From contig NZ_QVEX01000005.1 in assembly GCF_003434055.1 (NCBI RefSeq), positions 186,001-250,000 of the forward strand: a DNA stretch of 64,000 nt, given 5' to 3'. The stretch comes from Enterocloster aldenensis (lineage in GTDB: Bacteria; Bacillota; Clostridia; Lachnospirales; Lachnospiraceae). Positions 54,800 to 64,000 of the stretch are shown here, one piece after another; positions within the stretch are counted from its first letter, which is position 1; every line of letters starts with the position of its first letter. The notes beneath the pieces are model-generated. The model saw only the letters and a list, made by a program, of their open reading frames with translations, ran no database searches and was not told where the DNA came from. The translations under genes and the position numbers were made by a program.

Positions 54800-55912
54800 T
54801 TATTTTTTTAGTTTGTAAAACGGAAGCTTCACCACTTCCGCGGCCACACGCCGTCCGCGCACCTCTACCTCCACAGCCGTTCCCGGCTCCTTATATCCGA
54901 TACCCACAAGCGCCATGGCCGCCGGATACCCAAGATAAGGACAGTGGGTGCCGGACGTGGTCATCCCGATCTGCTGGTCTCCTATATACACCGGCTGGTG
55001 CTCCCTGATAATGCCTCTGCCTGTCACTTTAAGGCCAACACGCTTCCTGGTCAGCGGTCCTTTTTCCACCAGGGCCTTTTTCCCGATGAAATCTTCTTTG
55101 TCCATCTTTACAAAAATCCCAAGTCCAGCCTCTTTTGGTGAAATGCAATCGTCCATCTCATGCCCGTACAGCGGCATGGAGGCCTCCAGCCTCAGGGTGT
55201 CCCTGGCCCCCAGGCCGCATGGGATCAGCCCTTCCTCCTGTCCCTTGTCCATAAGCAGCTCCCACATCCCCGGGGCGTCCTCAGGCGCCATGTAAATCTC
55301 CACCCCGTCTTCTCCCGTGTATCCTGTCCTGGAGATAATACACCGGATATCCCCAATCATGCAGTCAAACCGGCAGGTATAGTACTTATCCGGGATTTCT
55401 TCCTCTTTGGCCACCTTCTTAAGGACATCCATGGCCTTTGGCCCCTGAAGGGCCAGCTGGGCCACGCGGTCGGAAATATCCTCAAACACCACATCCCCAA
55501 ACTGGCGGGCCTTCATCCAGGCATAGTCCTTATCCTTATTGGCAGCGTTCACAACAATGAAGTAGCAGTTGTCCCTTACCTTATAGACAATCAGGTCGTC
55601 CACCACGCCTCCCTCTTCGTTGCACATGGGGCTGTATCGCGCCTGTCCCTCTGCCATGACCGTATAATCATTGGTCAGCAGCATGTTCAGGTTCTGAAGC
55701 GCATCCTTTCCCCTACAGATAATCTCACCCATGTGTGATACATCGAACAGGCCGCATCTGGTACGTACCGCCATGTGTTCCCCAATCACACCGGTGTCAT
55801 ACTGCACCGGCAGCAGATACCCTGCAAACGGGACTATCTTTCCCTTGTATTTCACATGTGTGTCATAGAGCGGCGTCTTGCGTTCAACAACCTCCGTCAC
55901 TTCTGTGCCCAT
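54800..55912 (-). CDS. gcvT: Glycine cleavage system aminomethyltransferase (T protein)
   Basis: A 370-residue T protein. [10 protein letters not shown] near residue 54, [15 protein letters not shown] near 199 and the catalytic Asp region ([20 protein letters not shown]) match the family. It transfers the C1 unit from GcvH to tetrahydrofolate. First gene of the operon, behind the riboswitch; AAGGAGGGG precedes the start. Confidence 0.95.
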   Translation of the reverse strand: MGTEVTEVVERKTPLYDTHVKYKGKIVPFAGYLLPVQYDTGVIGEHMAVRTRCGLFDVSHMGEIICRGKDALQNLNMLLTNDYTVMAEGQARYSPMCNEEGGVVDDLIVYKVRDNCYFIVVNAANKDKDYAWMKARQFGDVVFEDISDRVAQLALQGPKAMDVLKKVAKEEEIPDKYYTCRFDCMIGDIRCIISRTGYTGEDGVEIYMAPEDAPGMWELLMDKGQEEGLIPCGLGARDTLRLEASMPLYGHEMDDCISPKEAGLGIFVKMDKEDFIGKKALVEKGPLTRKRVGLKVTGRGIIREHQPVYIGDQQIGMTTSGTHCPYLGYPAAMALVGIGYKEPGTAVEVEVRGRRVAAEVVKLPFYKLKK

Positions 55913-55958
55913 AAATGATTCCCCTCCTTTTTTATTCTCCGCTGCCCTTCACTCCATT

Positions 55959-55993
55959 AAAAAAGCGCACAAACAAAAACCTTGTTCATGCGC
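55959..55993 (-). terminator. Riboswitch-controlled terminator upstream of gcvT
   Basis: On the minus strand GCGCA-TGAACAA and TTGTTTG-TGCGC pair around a short loop and are followed by TTTTTT (55964-55959). It sits right after the second aptamer, so it is the expression platform. Confidence 0.8.
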
Positions 55994-56165
55994 TCTGTCT
56001 TTGGACCTGAAAGATTGGGCTTCGTCGGTGCTTCATCGCTTTCCAGAGTATCGTCCGGTATCCGGTCCTTTTGCCTGAGAGTTCTCCGCTTCCCCTTCGG
56101 CGCTGTCCCCAGACATGGCAGGAAATCCATTCCCAGCCCCGGACAGTCTCTCCCGAATCCATCAA
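55994..56165 (-). promoter_or_regulatory. Tandem glycine riboswitch
   Basis: Aptamer 1 (about 56162-56063) has the canonical GGGAGAG, GCCGAAGGGG and ACTCTCAGGCAAAAGGACC. Aptamer 2 (about 56060-55994) has CTCTGGAAAGC, CACCGACGAAGCCC and ATCTTTCAGGTCCAAAG, where GGAAAG/CTTTC replace GGAGAG/CTCTC as a compensated pair. In known cases glycine binding prevents termination and turns on gcv genes. The promoter is just upstream. Confidence 0.9.
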
Positions 56166-56228
56166 CCGATGGTATGCAGTTGTCTGCAAAAGCTGGTGCC
56201 GCGATGCCGCCGCGCCCTTGCTAAGTTC

Positions 56229-56257
56229 ATACTAACACAGGCTGCATTGTCAGTCAA
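56229..56257 (-). promoter_or_regulatory. Promoter of the glycine-cleavage operon
   Basis: Minus-strand TTGACT (56257-56252) and TAGTAT (56234-56229) with 17 bases between, about 60 bases before aptamer 1. Confidence 0.65.
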
Positions 56258-56278
56258 TAGATAAAAGATGTTTAAAAT

Positions 56279-59200
56279 TTAACGATAATTTCCATGACCT
56301 GAGCATCTTAGCAGGATGGTTTTTATCTCATAGGGCTTAATGGTGAACCTTACCTGGCCCTTTTCCACAGCCAATGCCTGCTCAATCTCCTCCAGCATAC
56401 TGCACTCATACGCCTCTGCAGCCCCCAGACCGGACCGCAGGATTACTTTGGTCCTCCGGTTAAAGCATTCATACAGCCTGAGGATGATTCCCTCCCCATC
56501 CTCCTCCTTTTTTACGGCTTCGATTATGACATTGGGACAGTCGGTTGAAAAAAAGGAAAAGACCGGGTCCAGGAATCCGCCGCCCTGTTCCTTTCTCACC
56601 ACTGCCGGAGGGTTATTCATCTGATACGCCATATGAACGCTTCCCGCTTCCTTCCAGCTCCCCTTATGCGGGTAGATGGAATATGTGAATTCATGATATT
56701 CCTGGTCAGCCTGTGGATTGGGGAAGGTCCCTGACTTTAACATGGACAGCCCCACAACCGAATCCCTGACGCTGCAGCCATACTTGCAGTCATTGATGAA
56801 GCTTACCCCGTAATCATCTTCTCCCAGGTCCAGCCACTTGTGGACGCACACCTCAAACCTGGCAAAGTCCCAGGAAGTATTGGCATGGGTGGGTCTTTTG
56901 ACATTTCCGTACTGGATATCAAATACGGCTTCGCTGGTATGGATATCCAGAGGGAATAAGGTCTTAAGGAAAATCTGGTGTTCCTTCCACTCTATCTGGT
57001 TCCTGATGTCAATCCTGGGTATATCATGATACAGATATATGGACTGTTTAATCGTGGAATCAAGATATCTGCGTGTTACGGTGACGCAGGCCCGCACAGG
57101 CCCATGTTCAGTGACCTCGATACATTCCACCTGATCCACTTCCCAGGATTTCTCTTCATAGTAATTGTTAATATCCCAGGCATCATACTTATGGGGACGG
57201 TCTTCATAACTCATGATTACGTTGCCTGATTTTCCCGGCATAAGCAGTTCCCGGCCAGCCGTTTTATCAAGGATACCTGCAAACTGCCCCTTAGAGTTAA
57301 GCCTGATTGAAAAATACCGGTTCTCCAAATGGTGTTCTGATACGGAAAACATGGGATTCCCTTTGCTCCCATCCCCCACCTCTGATTCCCCAAGTCCATA
57401 GGTTTTATATCCACGCTCCGGCAGACCGGATGCAGTGAAGATATAGGTGCATTCCCCTGACTTCTGGACACTCACCTTTCTCTCCCCGTCATAAACCACG
57501 GGCCAGCCGCCTTCATAATAAAATTCCACTACTTCAGCTTTAACTTCCGGCCCGAAGTTATATACGGCCAGCGCCCCCTCCGGCGCGTCTATGGCTGATA
57601 CCAGGCGCTTAAGGGAGGCTTCCATGAGACGGCTGTCTACTGCAAGAAGTTTTTCGTATTCCTCTTTTGAGTCATCGTATACTTCCTTGATGGATGAGCC
57701 TGGAAGGATGTCGTGGAACTGGTTCCTTAAAACAGCTTCCCAGACAGAATCAAGTTCTTCCCTGGGATAGGCGGCTCCAGATATAAGCCCGTCGCACACG
57801 GCCAGGAACTCCGTGTCCTGGGTGGCAAATTCCGCCTTCCTGTTATACCGTTTATTCCTTGCCATGGAAGTATAGGTCCCCCTATGGTATTCCAGGTATA
57901 GCTCCCCTGTCCATTTTGGAAGCCAGGAACTGCCCGACACATGTTCCTCTAATGTCTCAAAGAAATGTCTGGCCGTGCTCATGACCGTGGCGTGACAGCC
58001 CGGTATCCCCTTGGAAATCCGTCTCTGGTTCTCCAGCATCTGGCTGGTCGCCCCGCCTCCCCCGTCCCCGTACCCAAAACACATAAGTACTTCTTTGTTC
58101 AGGTACTTGGGACTATACCGTTCCCATCCCCCTTTTACCTGGGAAGGGCACAGGAACCCGTTATAGGTGGTATAATGGCTGTTCTCATTCCCGTCTTCCC
58201 TGCCTCCTGTATGATAATCCCTGGTTGGTGAAAAATGGGTGAGTATGGCCGTTCCGTCAATGCCCTCCCACATGAACGTGTCGTAGGGCATCTTGTTAAA
58301 TTCATTCCAGCTAAGCTTGGTTGTCATGAAATATCGGATTTTGCATTTCTTCATAATCTGGGGAAGGGCTGCGGAGTACCCGAACACATCGGGCAGCCAT
58401 AAAATCACATTCTCTGTCCCGAATTCCCTCCTAAAAAAACGGGTTCCATACAGGAACTGGCGGATCAGGGACTCGCCGGAAGCCAGGTTGCAGTCGGCTT
58501 CCACAAACATGCCGCCTTCTGTCTCCCACCGCCCTTCCCGCACCCGTCTTTTTATTTCCTCATAGACTTCCGGTGCTTCCTCTTTTACATACTGGTATAA
58601 CTGTGGCTGGCTGGACATGAATATGAATTCCGGGTACCTGCGCATCAGTTCCAGTGCCGTGGAAAAGCTGCGCACTGCCTTATCCCTGGTGACTTTAAGC
58701 GTCCACTGCCAGGCACAGTCAATGTGGGTATGCCCCACGCAATATGTATGCACCTCTGTTTGACCGCACTGTTTTTCATATAAATCTTTCCTCAGGCGGT
58801 CATGGGCCACGGCAAGGCTGGCATAGAATGCATCCGAGCCCTCCTTCCTCAAATCCAACAGGTTAAGGGAATCATTCAGGCTTTTGATTACCGCCATATA
58901 TTCACGGTCCGGTTCATCCAGCAACAGGGCCGTGTCATAGGGGACCTTCAGGTCATAGTAATATGACTCCACCTTCCGGTCCAGGACCTTAAGCCTTGAA
59001 TCCAGCTTTAAATAAAAGTTCCGGTCCCCGGTAAATGCGGACAGTACGATGTGGTGCCGCTCTCCGCCCCGGGCCTGCTCTGAAAGGATGGTCTCCCTGT
59101 GGTTCACATCAAACCCCTGTTTTAACCGTCCATCCACAAAGACTGAGAACTGGGGATTAACCGCATCCCACTGGCCCTCCCTGCCTGTCATCACCTCATA

Positions 59201-59449
59201 GGCAACACACCTGCCGTCCCATTCATCCGGTATTGTAATAAAGGTTTCAAACCAAAAATATTCCTGGTTCCCGCCCCAGATTTCTTCTTTGTGAAGCTCT
59301 TCCCAGTCCGATGTATCAATCTGACTGATATCACAAAACCGATCACAGGTCTTTTTTATTTTATAGGAATCTATCTTGACCTCATACGGATATACCAGCG
59401 CCTCCACATCCTTTATGAGCCTGCCAATCCTCTCCTTAATAAAAATCAT
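56279..59449 (-). CDS. GH38 alpha-mannosidase
   Basis: A 1,056-residue glycoside hydrolase of family 38. Zinc-site GHTHIDCAW gives His242 and Asp244, and the nucleophile Asp354 is in WLPDVFGYS. The N-terminal domain is extended and the C-terminal half holds beta-sandwich domains. No signal peptide, so it acts in the cytoplasm on imported mannosides. It follows the response regulator gene by nine bases; GGAGAAGAT lies before the start. It is at the end of the glycan-uptake operon. Confidence 0.9.
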   Translation of the reverse strand: MIFIKERIGRLIKDVEALVYPYEVKIDSYKIKKTCDRFCDISQIDTSDWEELHKEEIWGGNQEYFWFETFITIPDEWDGRCVAYEVMTGREGQWDAVNPQFSVFVDGRLKQGFDVNHRETILSEQARGGERHHIVLSAFTGDRNFYLKLDSRLKVLDRKVESYYYDLKVPYDTALLLDEPDREYMAVIKSLNDSLNLLDLRKEGSDAFYASLAVAHDRLRKDLYEKQCGQTEVHTYCVGHTHIDCAWQWTLKVTRDKAVRSFSTALELMRRYPEFIFMSSQPQLYQYVKEEAPEVYEEIKRRVREGRWETEGGMFVEADCNLASGESLIRQFLYGTRFFRREFGTENVILWLPDVFGYSAALPQIMKKCKIRYFMTTKLSWNEFNKMPYDTFMWEGIDGTAILTHFSPTRDYHTGGREDGNENSHYTTYNGFLCPSQVKGGWERYSPKYLNKEVLMCFGYGDGGGGATSQMLENQRRISKGIPGCHATVMSTARHFFETLEEHVSGSSWLPKWTGELYLEYHRGTYTSMARNKRYNRKAEFATQDTEFLAVCDGLISGAAYPREELDSVWEAVLRNQFHDILPGSSIKEVYDDSKEEYEKLLAVDSRLMEASLKRLVSAIDAPEGALAVYNFGPEVKAEVVEFYYEGGWPVVYDGERKVSVQKSGECTYIFTASGLPERGYKTYGLGESEVGDGSKGNPMFSVSEHHLENRYFSIRLNSKGQFAGILDKTAGRELLMPGKSGNVIMSYEDRPHKYDAWDINNYYEEKSWEVDQVECIEVTEHGPVRACVTVTRRYLDSTIKQSIYLYHDIPRIDIRNQIEWKEHQIFLKTLFPLDIHTSEAVFDIQYGNVKRPTHANTSWDFARFEVCVHKWLDLGEDDYGVSFINDCKYGCSVRDSVVGLSMLKSGTFPNPQADQEYHEFTYSIYPHKGSWKEAGSVHMAYQMNNPPAVVRKEQGGGFLDPVFSFFSTDCPNVIIEAVKKEEDGEGIILRLYECFNRRTKVILRSGLGAAEAYECSMLEEIEQALAVEKGQVRFTIKPYEIKTILLRCSGHGNYR

Positions 59450-59458
59450 ATCTTCTCC

Positions 59459-60976
59459 TTATTCTGATGGGTTCCTGCTTTTATGCTTAAAGTAAATTTT
59501 ACGGAAATATTCATAGTTTGAATATCCAACCATCTGCGCCACCTGGTATAATTTAAATTTGCCGCTGGCAATCAGTGCCTCCGCCTGTTCCAGACGTATG
59601 GCTGTCTGGTATTCTTTGACTCCCATGCCCATATTCTTCTTAAATAACGTTCCCAGGTAATTAGGCGATATATAGAACTGTTCCGCCAGTTCGTTAAGCG
59701 TGATTTCTTCCGTATAATTCCGGCTGATATATTTGGCCGCTGCCTTACACAGATGGGCATTCCTGCTGTTTGCGTTATTGGATGCCAGAAGTTCAGACTT
59801 GACAAAGGAAATGACTGCTTCTTTTACGGATTCACAATCCCCTTCCCTGATTGACTGGTATAAATTGCAGATTTCCTGGGAGGAAATGCTGTTTTGCAGG
59901 AAAATAAGGCTGAGATTATAAAGAAGACGTTTCATCATACGCCACCTGTGTTCCGGCTCCGTGTCATCCACCTTTACCATCCAGTTTTTCAGGCTCCACA
60001 GCACAATCTGCTGGTCCCTGTCCTCTATGGCTGCCTTCAGCACGGCGTCATTGCCGAGTTTAAAGTAAAGCATCTGCACCGGATCCGGCATGTCCAGGCG
60101 GAACAGCCTGTCAAGGGAGGAATCATACGCCTTTTTTACCATCTGGAAATCCCTGTATACATTGCTTTTCGCGCTAATCAAATGTTCGCCCGTATCCCGT
60201 CTCAGTTTCCGCTTCATACTTTCCGTCAGGTTATCCGCCACTTCCTCGTCATACCCGGAAAATACAAAGGAATAAGAAAAAAGATTCTTAATCAGATAAA
60301 TCCCCTTGTTATGGTGTTCCCGGAATTCCACCACCATCTGCCTTAGATACTCAATGGTCCGCACATCCTCCGACCTGGGCATGTGCTCAGATATGGTGGA
60401 TTCCAGGGCAACCGAGACCACCATGAACGGGTTTCCTTTTTCCCGCTCCACAAATTCAGAATACAGGGTCATCAGCCTCTCATATCCAGTCTCATTCCCG
60501 CTCATTATATGGTTATATACCGCGTCCTTAAACACCTGCACACCGGCCTGCACCAGCCCGGTAGCCGCCTGTTTTTCCTTTTCCCTCTCCCGCCGCTCAT
60601 CCAGCCGGTTCTTAATCCTGGTAAATACCTCTATAATCTGTTCCGGCGCAGAAGGCTTAAGCACATAATCCACGGCCCCCAGCCTAAGGGATGATTGGGC
60701 CAGCTCAAAATCATCGTATCCGCTTAAAAATACCACCTCCAAATCCTTGAGGCCCGCTTCCCGCAGCTTCTTTACCAGGGATATCCCATCCTGCATGGGC
60801 ATCTTTATGTCCGTGAGGATGGCATCCGGAGGATTCTCAAGCAGTGCTTCCAGCACATCTCTTCCATTCGTAAAAGCTCCGGCTATCTGAAAACCGATTT
60901 TATCCCATTCAATGGCATTCTGAAGCCCATCCAGAATCCAGTCTTCATCATCTACCAATGCAAGTTTGTAAAGCAT
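59459..60976 (-). CDS. YesN-type response regulator with AraC HTH
   Basis: A 505-residue regulator: REC domain at 1-120 (LALVDDEDWILDGLQNAI, phospho-acceptor in DAILTDIKMP), a central linker and AraC-type HTH at the end (ITLNELAEQFYISPNYLGTLFKKNMG). It answers the sensor kinase encoded 22 bases upstream. ATG 60976 has AAAGGAGG six bases before it; earlier in-frame codons lie inside that site. Likely activates the glycan uptake genes. Confidence 0.9.
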   Translation of the reverse strand: MLYKLALVDDEDWILDGLQNAIEWDKIGFQIAGAFTNGRDVLEALLENPPDAILTDIKMPMQDGISLVKKLREAGLKDLEVVFLSGYDDFELAQSSLRLGAVDYVLKPSAPEQIIEVFTRIKNRLDERREREKEKQAATGLVQAGVQVFKDAVYNHIMSGNETGYERLMTLYSEFVEREKGNPFMVVSVALESTISEHMPRSEDVRTIEYLRQMVVEFREHHNKGIYLIKNLFSYSFVFSGYDEEVADNLTESMKRKLRRDTGEHLISAKSNVYRDFQMVKKAYDSSLDRLFRLDMPDPVQMLYFKLGNDAVLKAAIEDRDQQIVLWSLKNWMVKVDDTEPEHRWRMMKRLLYNLSLIFLQNSISSQEICNLYQSIREGDCESVKEAVISFVKSELLASNNANSRNAHLCKAAAKYISRNYTEEITLNELAEQFYISPNYLGTLFKKNMGMGVKEYQTAIRLEQAEALIASGKFKLYQVAQMVGYSNYEYFRKIYFKHKSRNPSE

Positions 60977-60998
60977 GTCCATCCTCCTTTTTACATTT

Positions 60999-62765
60999 CT
61001 ATATCTGCTGTCCGGGAACATTATTCAGTATTTTCACTTCTATGGTGGTGCCTACCTTCTCCTTTGACTGTATGGTAAGCCCGCATCCGCTGCCGTAATA
61101 CAAGGAAATCCGTTTCATCACATTTTTTATGCCATGCCCCACATCGGACTGCATGTCACATATACGCGTCACTAATTCCTCCGGCATACCGCACCCGTCA
61201 TCCGTAATGGTAAAATAAATGTACTCCTCCTCCATATAGACCTTGAGCCATATCTGCCCTGCCCCTCCCCTGAAATCAAAGCCGTGGAGGATGGAATTTT
61301 CCACCAACGGCTGGAGCAGGAGTTTTATCATGCGGTAATCCAGCGCAGCCTCGTCTATATCAGATGAGAACAGGATTTTTCCTTTGCAGCGTATGTTCTG
61401 GATATCCAGATAGCATTTCAGGTGGTTCAGTTCGTCCCTGACCATATATATGTTCTTGCCTTTGTTAAGGCTAAGCCTTAAGAAGCTCCCCAGAAGTACC
61501 ACCATGTTGCTGATTTCCTTCTGTTTCATGCTCAGCGCCATCCAGTTGATTGCTTCCAGCGTATTATACAGGAAATGTGGGTTAATCTGCGCCTGAAGGA
61601 TTTCCAGTTCCTTTTTCTGTTTCAGCTTTTCCTGTTTAAGGAGGCTCTCTATGAGCTTGTGTATCTCTTCCGTCATATGGTTGAACTGTGTGCACAGCAC
61701 ATCAATCTCATATATCCTGCTGGAACTATTTATCCTGCAGAATTTCCCTCCTTTAAAATCCATCACCTCACGGGACAGGCTCAGTATGGGCTTTGATATC
61801 TTATAAGCCAGTAATCCGCTGATAAGGCCAAACAGCGCCATGAACAGAAGGGAACAGAAGAAAACCACCTTCTGTGTCTGCCTGATGGGGGCTACCACCC
61901 TGTCATAATCAGTGATTGCCAGCACATAAAGGTCCCTTCCCTGCAGTTTACGCCTGCTCACGATTTTATGTCCCTCTTCAACCGTAAGTTCCGTATGGCC
62001 GGATGACAGTTCTCCATAGACACCATACGCTGTCCCGCTTAGGTCCATCCCAAGGATATCCCTCACGGTCCCGCTGAGTACCGTGCCGTTCCCATCCACA
62101 AGAAGGATATCGGAACCTTCCTCCTGGCGGTAGCTTTCCATCTGTTTATAAAACATATCCTCATTCAGGTTAATCACCAGATGTCCGATTGCATCCCCAT
62201 AATACATACCGGAATAAATGCGCTGCACATAGGACGTGATATACGGAATATACGGCTGGACCGGCAAATCGTTCTTCCTGGTGGGAACCCATCCCTCGGA
62301 CAGGTCCCGTATGCCGTCCAGCCCGCTGCCCGTCACATAATGCCCATAATCGTACACCCCGTTTATCTTGGTTGTCTTAAGCCCCTCATCGTCCAGCAGG
62401 ATGTTAACGGATATGATGTCACCCAGGGAATATGCAACGGAAGACAGGTTCTGGTTCATGTTATTCTGGAACACCATCTGCTCGTAGGAATTCTTATTCT
62501 TTTTGTAGTTAAGGATATTATTGATAATACTGTAATTGTTCACCGTTGACCTGGACAAAAGTTCAATGGACTGCATGGACTGCTCCAGCGTATCGCTGAT
62601 ATATACTAACATCTGGTACTGTTTTACCTTAAACTGCTGCTCCAGCACCTTTTTATAACTGCTCTGGCTGAAAAAGGAATTCAAAGAAAAAAAAGCAGCC
62701 ATGATCAGACAGTTGCTTATAACCCATAACCTGTTAATAGAAATTTTAAATGGCTGTCCCTTCAT
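60999..62765 (-). CDS. YesM-type sensor histidine kinase
   Basis: A 588-residue membrane kinase: one helix near residue 15-35, an extracytoplasmic sensor region to about 300, a second helix (VVFFCSLLFMALFGLISGLL), HAMP, His_kinase with QAQINPHFLYNTLEAINWM and an ATPase domain with NSILHGFDF, DDGCGMP and GHGIKNVMKRI. It probably senses a glycan or solute receptor outside the cell. Confidence 0.9.
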   Translation of the reverse strand: MKGQPFKISINRLWVISNCLIMAAFFSLNSFFSQSSYKKVLEQQFKVKQYQMLVYISDTLEQSMQSIELLSRSTVNNYSIINNILNYKKNKNSYEQMVFQNNMNQNLSSVAYSLGDIISVNILLDDEGLKTTKINGVYDYGHYVTGSGLDGIRDLSEGWVPTRKNDLPVQPYIPYITSYVQRIYSGMYYGDAIGHLVINLNEDMFYKQMESYRQEEGSDILLVDGNGTVLSGTVRDILGMDLSGTAYGVYGELSSGHTELTVEEGHKIVSRRKLQGRDLYVLAITDYDRVVAPIRQTQKVVFFCSLLFMALFGLISGLLAYKISKPILSLSREVMDFKGGKFCRINSSSRIYEIDVLCTQFNHMTEEIHKLIESLLKQEKLKQKKELEILQAQINPHFLYNTLEAINWMALSMKQKEISNMVVLLGSFLRLSLNKGKNIYMVRDELNHLKCYLDIQNIRCKGKILFSSDIDEAALDYRMIKLLLQPLVENSILHGFDFRGGAGQIWLKVYMEEEYIYFTITDDGCGMPEELVTRICDMQSDVGHGIKNVMKRISLYYGSGCGLTIQSKEKVGTTIEVKILNNVPGQQI

Positions 62766-62827
62766 GGCGTACTCCCCTTCAGATCACACGGCGTGTCTAC
62801 GCTGCAGCGCCCTATCCTTTTGTATTA

Positions 62828-62860
62828 GAAGGTGCTGCAGCCCAGACTGCAACACCTTCC
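62828..62860. other. Hairpin between solute-binding protein and sensor kinase genes
   Basis: GAAGGTGCTGCAG and CTGCAACACCTTC pair with one mismatch around a short loop. No T-tract follows on either strand, so it is more likely an attenuating or mRNA-processing hairpin than a full terminator. Confidence 0.5.
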
Positions 62861-62903
62861 AAAAGTATATCATATTATGGAATCCCCCACTACCTGCCGG
62901 ATT

Positions 62904-64000
62904 TTATTTGGCGTTATTCACGGATTCCAGTATTGTCTTATAGGCAGCGGCCCCTGCCTCCTCCGGTGTTTTCTGTCCATATCCGGTTGCATACTGCTCG
63001 TCCATTATGGTATTCTCAATCACCGCGCTTCCAGGAACAAGCCACTCATAATCAATCCTCTGCGTATTTTCAATCAGGAGGTTAACGCCATCCACCACAA
63101 GGAGGGCATCTCCCTCCAGTAAAGGTGCAATTGTTTCACGGACAGAATCAGGCGCCGGAACCCCGCGTACCGTCATAAGTATCTTAGCCGCATCTTTATC
63201 ATTGATAAGGAAATCAATTAATGTGGCTGCTTCCTCGGGATGCTTGGAGCTTTTGCCAAGGGTCCATGGCATGGATGCCAGCATATAGGCTCCTCCGTTC
63301 TGTTTGGTTCCTGGAACTAGTGATATTCCCAGTTCTGTCTGGTCGGCCATAGCCGCATGGTCCTGCGGCATTGTTGCAATATGGTTAACCTCACATGCAG
63401 CATCACAGCTTAAGAACAGGTTATCCTGCTGGGACTCCTGCCCAACCGTCATGTCCAGCGGCGGGAATACTCCTGTTTCCCTCCACTTATTATACTGCCC
63501 ATACACATCCCCAAGCGCGGCTGAGAAATCCTGAAGTCCCCCTTCCTCGGTTGCAAACCACTGTCCGGCCTGGCGTACCATTGTCATCGTAAGGAAATAG
63601 GAGGGCTCTTTCATGCCATACTTGCCTGTCTTGTCATAAATCTCCTGACATGCCTTCTCAAAGTCATCCCATGACCAGTCATTGGTGGGATATTCTACCC
63701 CTGCCTCATCGAATATCTGTTTATTCCAGATAAAGAGAGGTCCGTTCAATCCACTTGGCACACCGTACTGCACACCGTTATACTGGGCCCATGTCAATGC
63801 GCTTTCCGGATAATCGTCCAGCTTCAGCTGGTTCCCGATATAAGGCGTCAGGTCACCCAGCTTATCATTGGCCGCCAGACTTGCAAAATATACGTTGTTG
63901 TCCAGCTGGTACACATCCGGTTCCGTGCCGGAAGAAATCTGGGTCATCAGCTTGTCGTGATAACCGTCAAATCCCTGGTATTCCGCGGTCACCTTAATGT
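62904..64000 (-). CDS. Extracellular solute-binding protein family 1 (N-terminus outside the window)
   Basis: At least 365 residues of an SBP_bac_1 type receptor, open to the right edge. Segments fit the family: GTEPDVYQLDNNVYFASLAANDKLGDLTPYI, WNKQIFDEAGVEYPTNDWSWDDFEKACQEI and the C-terminal YMLASMPWTLGKSSKHPEEAATLIDFLIND. The frame continues upstream of the first in-frame GTG (63992), so the true start, signal peptide and lipobox are missing. It delivers an oligosaccharide to a transporter whose permeases must lie outside the window, and heads the YesMN-mannosidase group. Confidence 0.85.
   Translation of the reverse strand, partial: IKVTAEYQGFDGYHDKLMTQISSGTEPDVYQLDNNVYFASLAANDKLGDLTPYIGNQLKLDDYPESALTWAQYNGVQYGVPSGLNGPLFIWNKQIFDEAGVEYPTNDWSWDDFEKACQEIYDKTGKYGMKEPSYFLTMTMVRQAGQWFATEEGGLQDFSAALGDVYGQYNKWRETGVFPPLDMTVGQESQQDNLFLSCDAACEVNHIATMPQDHAAMADQTELGISLVPGTKQNGGAYMLASMPWTLGKSSKHPEEAATLIDFLINDKDAAKILMTVRGVPAPDSVRETIAPLLEGDALLVVDGVNLLIENTQRIDYEWLVPGSAVIENTIMDEQYATGYGQKTPEEAGAAAYKTILESVNNAK

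Overview
The window is a 64-kb chromosomal stretch of an anaerobic, low-toxicity-to-oxygen-unknown Firmicute of the Lachnospiraceae type, most likely Enterocloster/Clostridium bolteae-like. The reasons are: close to 50% GC with AGGAGG ribosome binding sites, YesM/YesN-type regulation, mannose-family PTS, PadR/DUF1700/DUF4097/PspC and DUF6465 genes, and many solute transporters. The species call is inference. No rRNA, tRNA, phage, transposase or CRISPR array was seen.

Layout. 0-5 kb (+): an AtuA/DUF4387 pair with a TRAP-type large permease, a two-helix membrane protein and an SSS symporter. 5-10.3 kb: a chimeric sensor-kinase/TPR remnant, a modABC-DUF364 oxyanion uptake operon, then a palindromic repeat, a sulfatase remnant and a Crp/Fnr regulator whose tail runs into it. 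10.3-11 kb: a non-ORF-sized type I toxin-antitoxin locus (27-residue membrane peptide, convergent antisense RNA, shared terminator). 11-20 kb: an M16C metallopeptidase, a DUF6465 protein, NSS and AEC transporters, and a padR-DUF1700-DUF4097-pspC operon. 20-27.4 kb (-): an acyltransferase and a seven-gene mannose-family PTS operon with a SIS deglycase-like enzyme, a PRD regulator and an EIIB paralogue that lacks the phosphorylatable His. 27.5-28.2 kb: two large imperfect inverted repeats. 28.2-33.1 kb: NhaC antiporter plus M20 peptidase, divergent from a MocR regulator, then a SRAP protein.

33.3-44.9 kb: a ribose-type ABC operon (RbsD, isomerase, two dehydrogenases, SBP, ATPase, permease, ribokinase) divergent from a PucR regulator, followed by a CodA-like deaminase divergent from a creatininase. 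The intergenic regions of these blocks share an ATTGTAC motif, suggesting one PucR regulon. 45-48.9 kb: tyrosine phenol-lyase, an AGCS symporter and a divergent GntR regulator with a palindromic operator. 48.9-56.2 kb (-): a complete glycine cleavage cluster (gcvT, gcvH, gcvPA, gcvPB) with lipoate ligase and dihydrolipoyl dehydrogenase, led by a tandem glycine riboswitch with a terminator. 56.3-64 kb (-): a glycan-uptake locus with a solute-binding protein (cut by the window edge), YesM/YesN two-component system and GH38 alpha-mannosidase.

Together the genes describe a gut-type fermenter specialised in scavenging amino acids, glycated or amino sugars, host glycans and nitrogenous metabolites. 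The strongest candidates for something little described are the creatininase/deaminase block with its shared operator motif, the type I toxin-antitoxin locus, the His-less EIIB, and the large hairpins at 27.5-28.2 kb.
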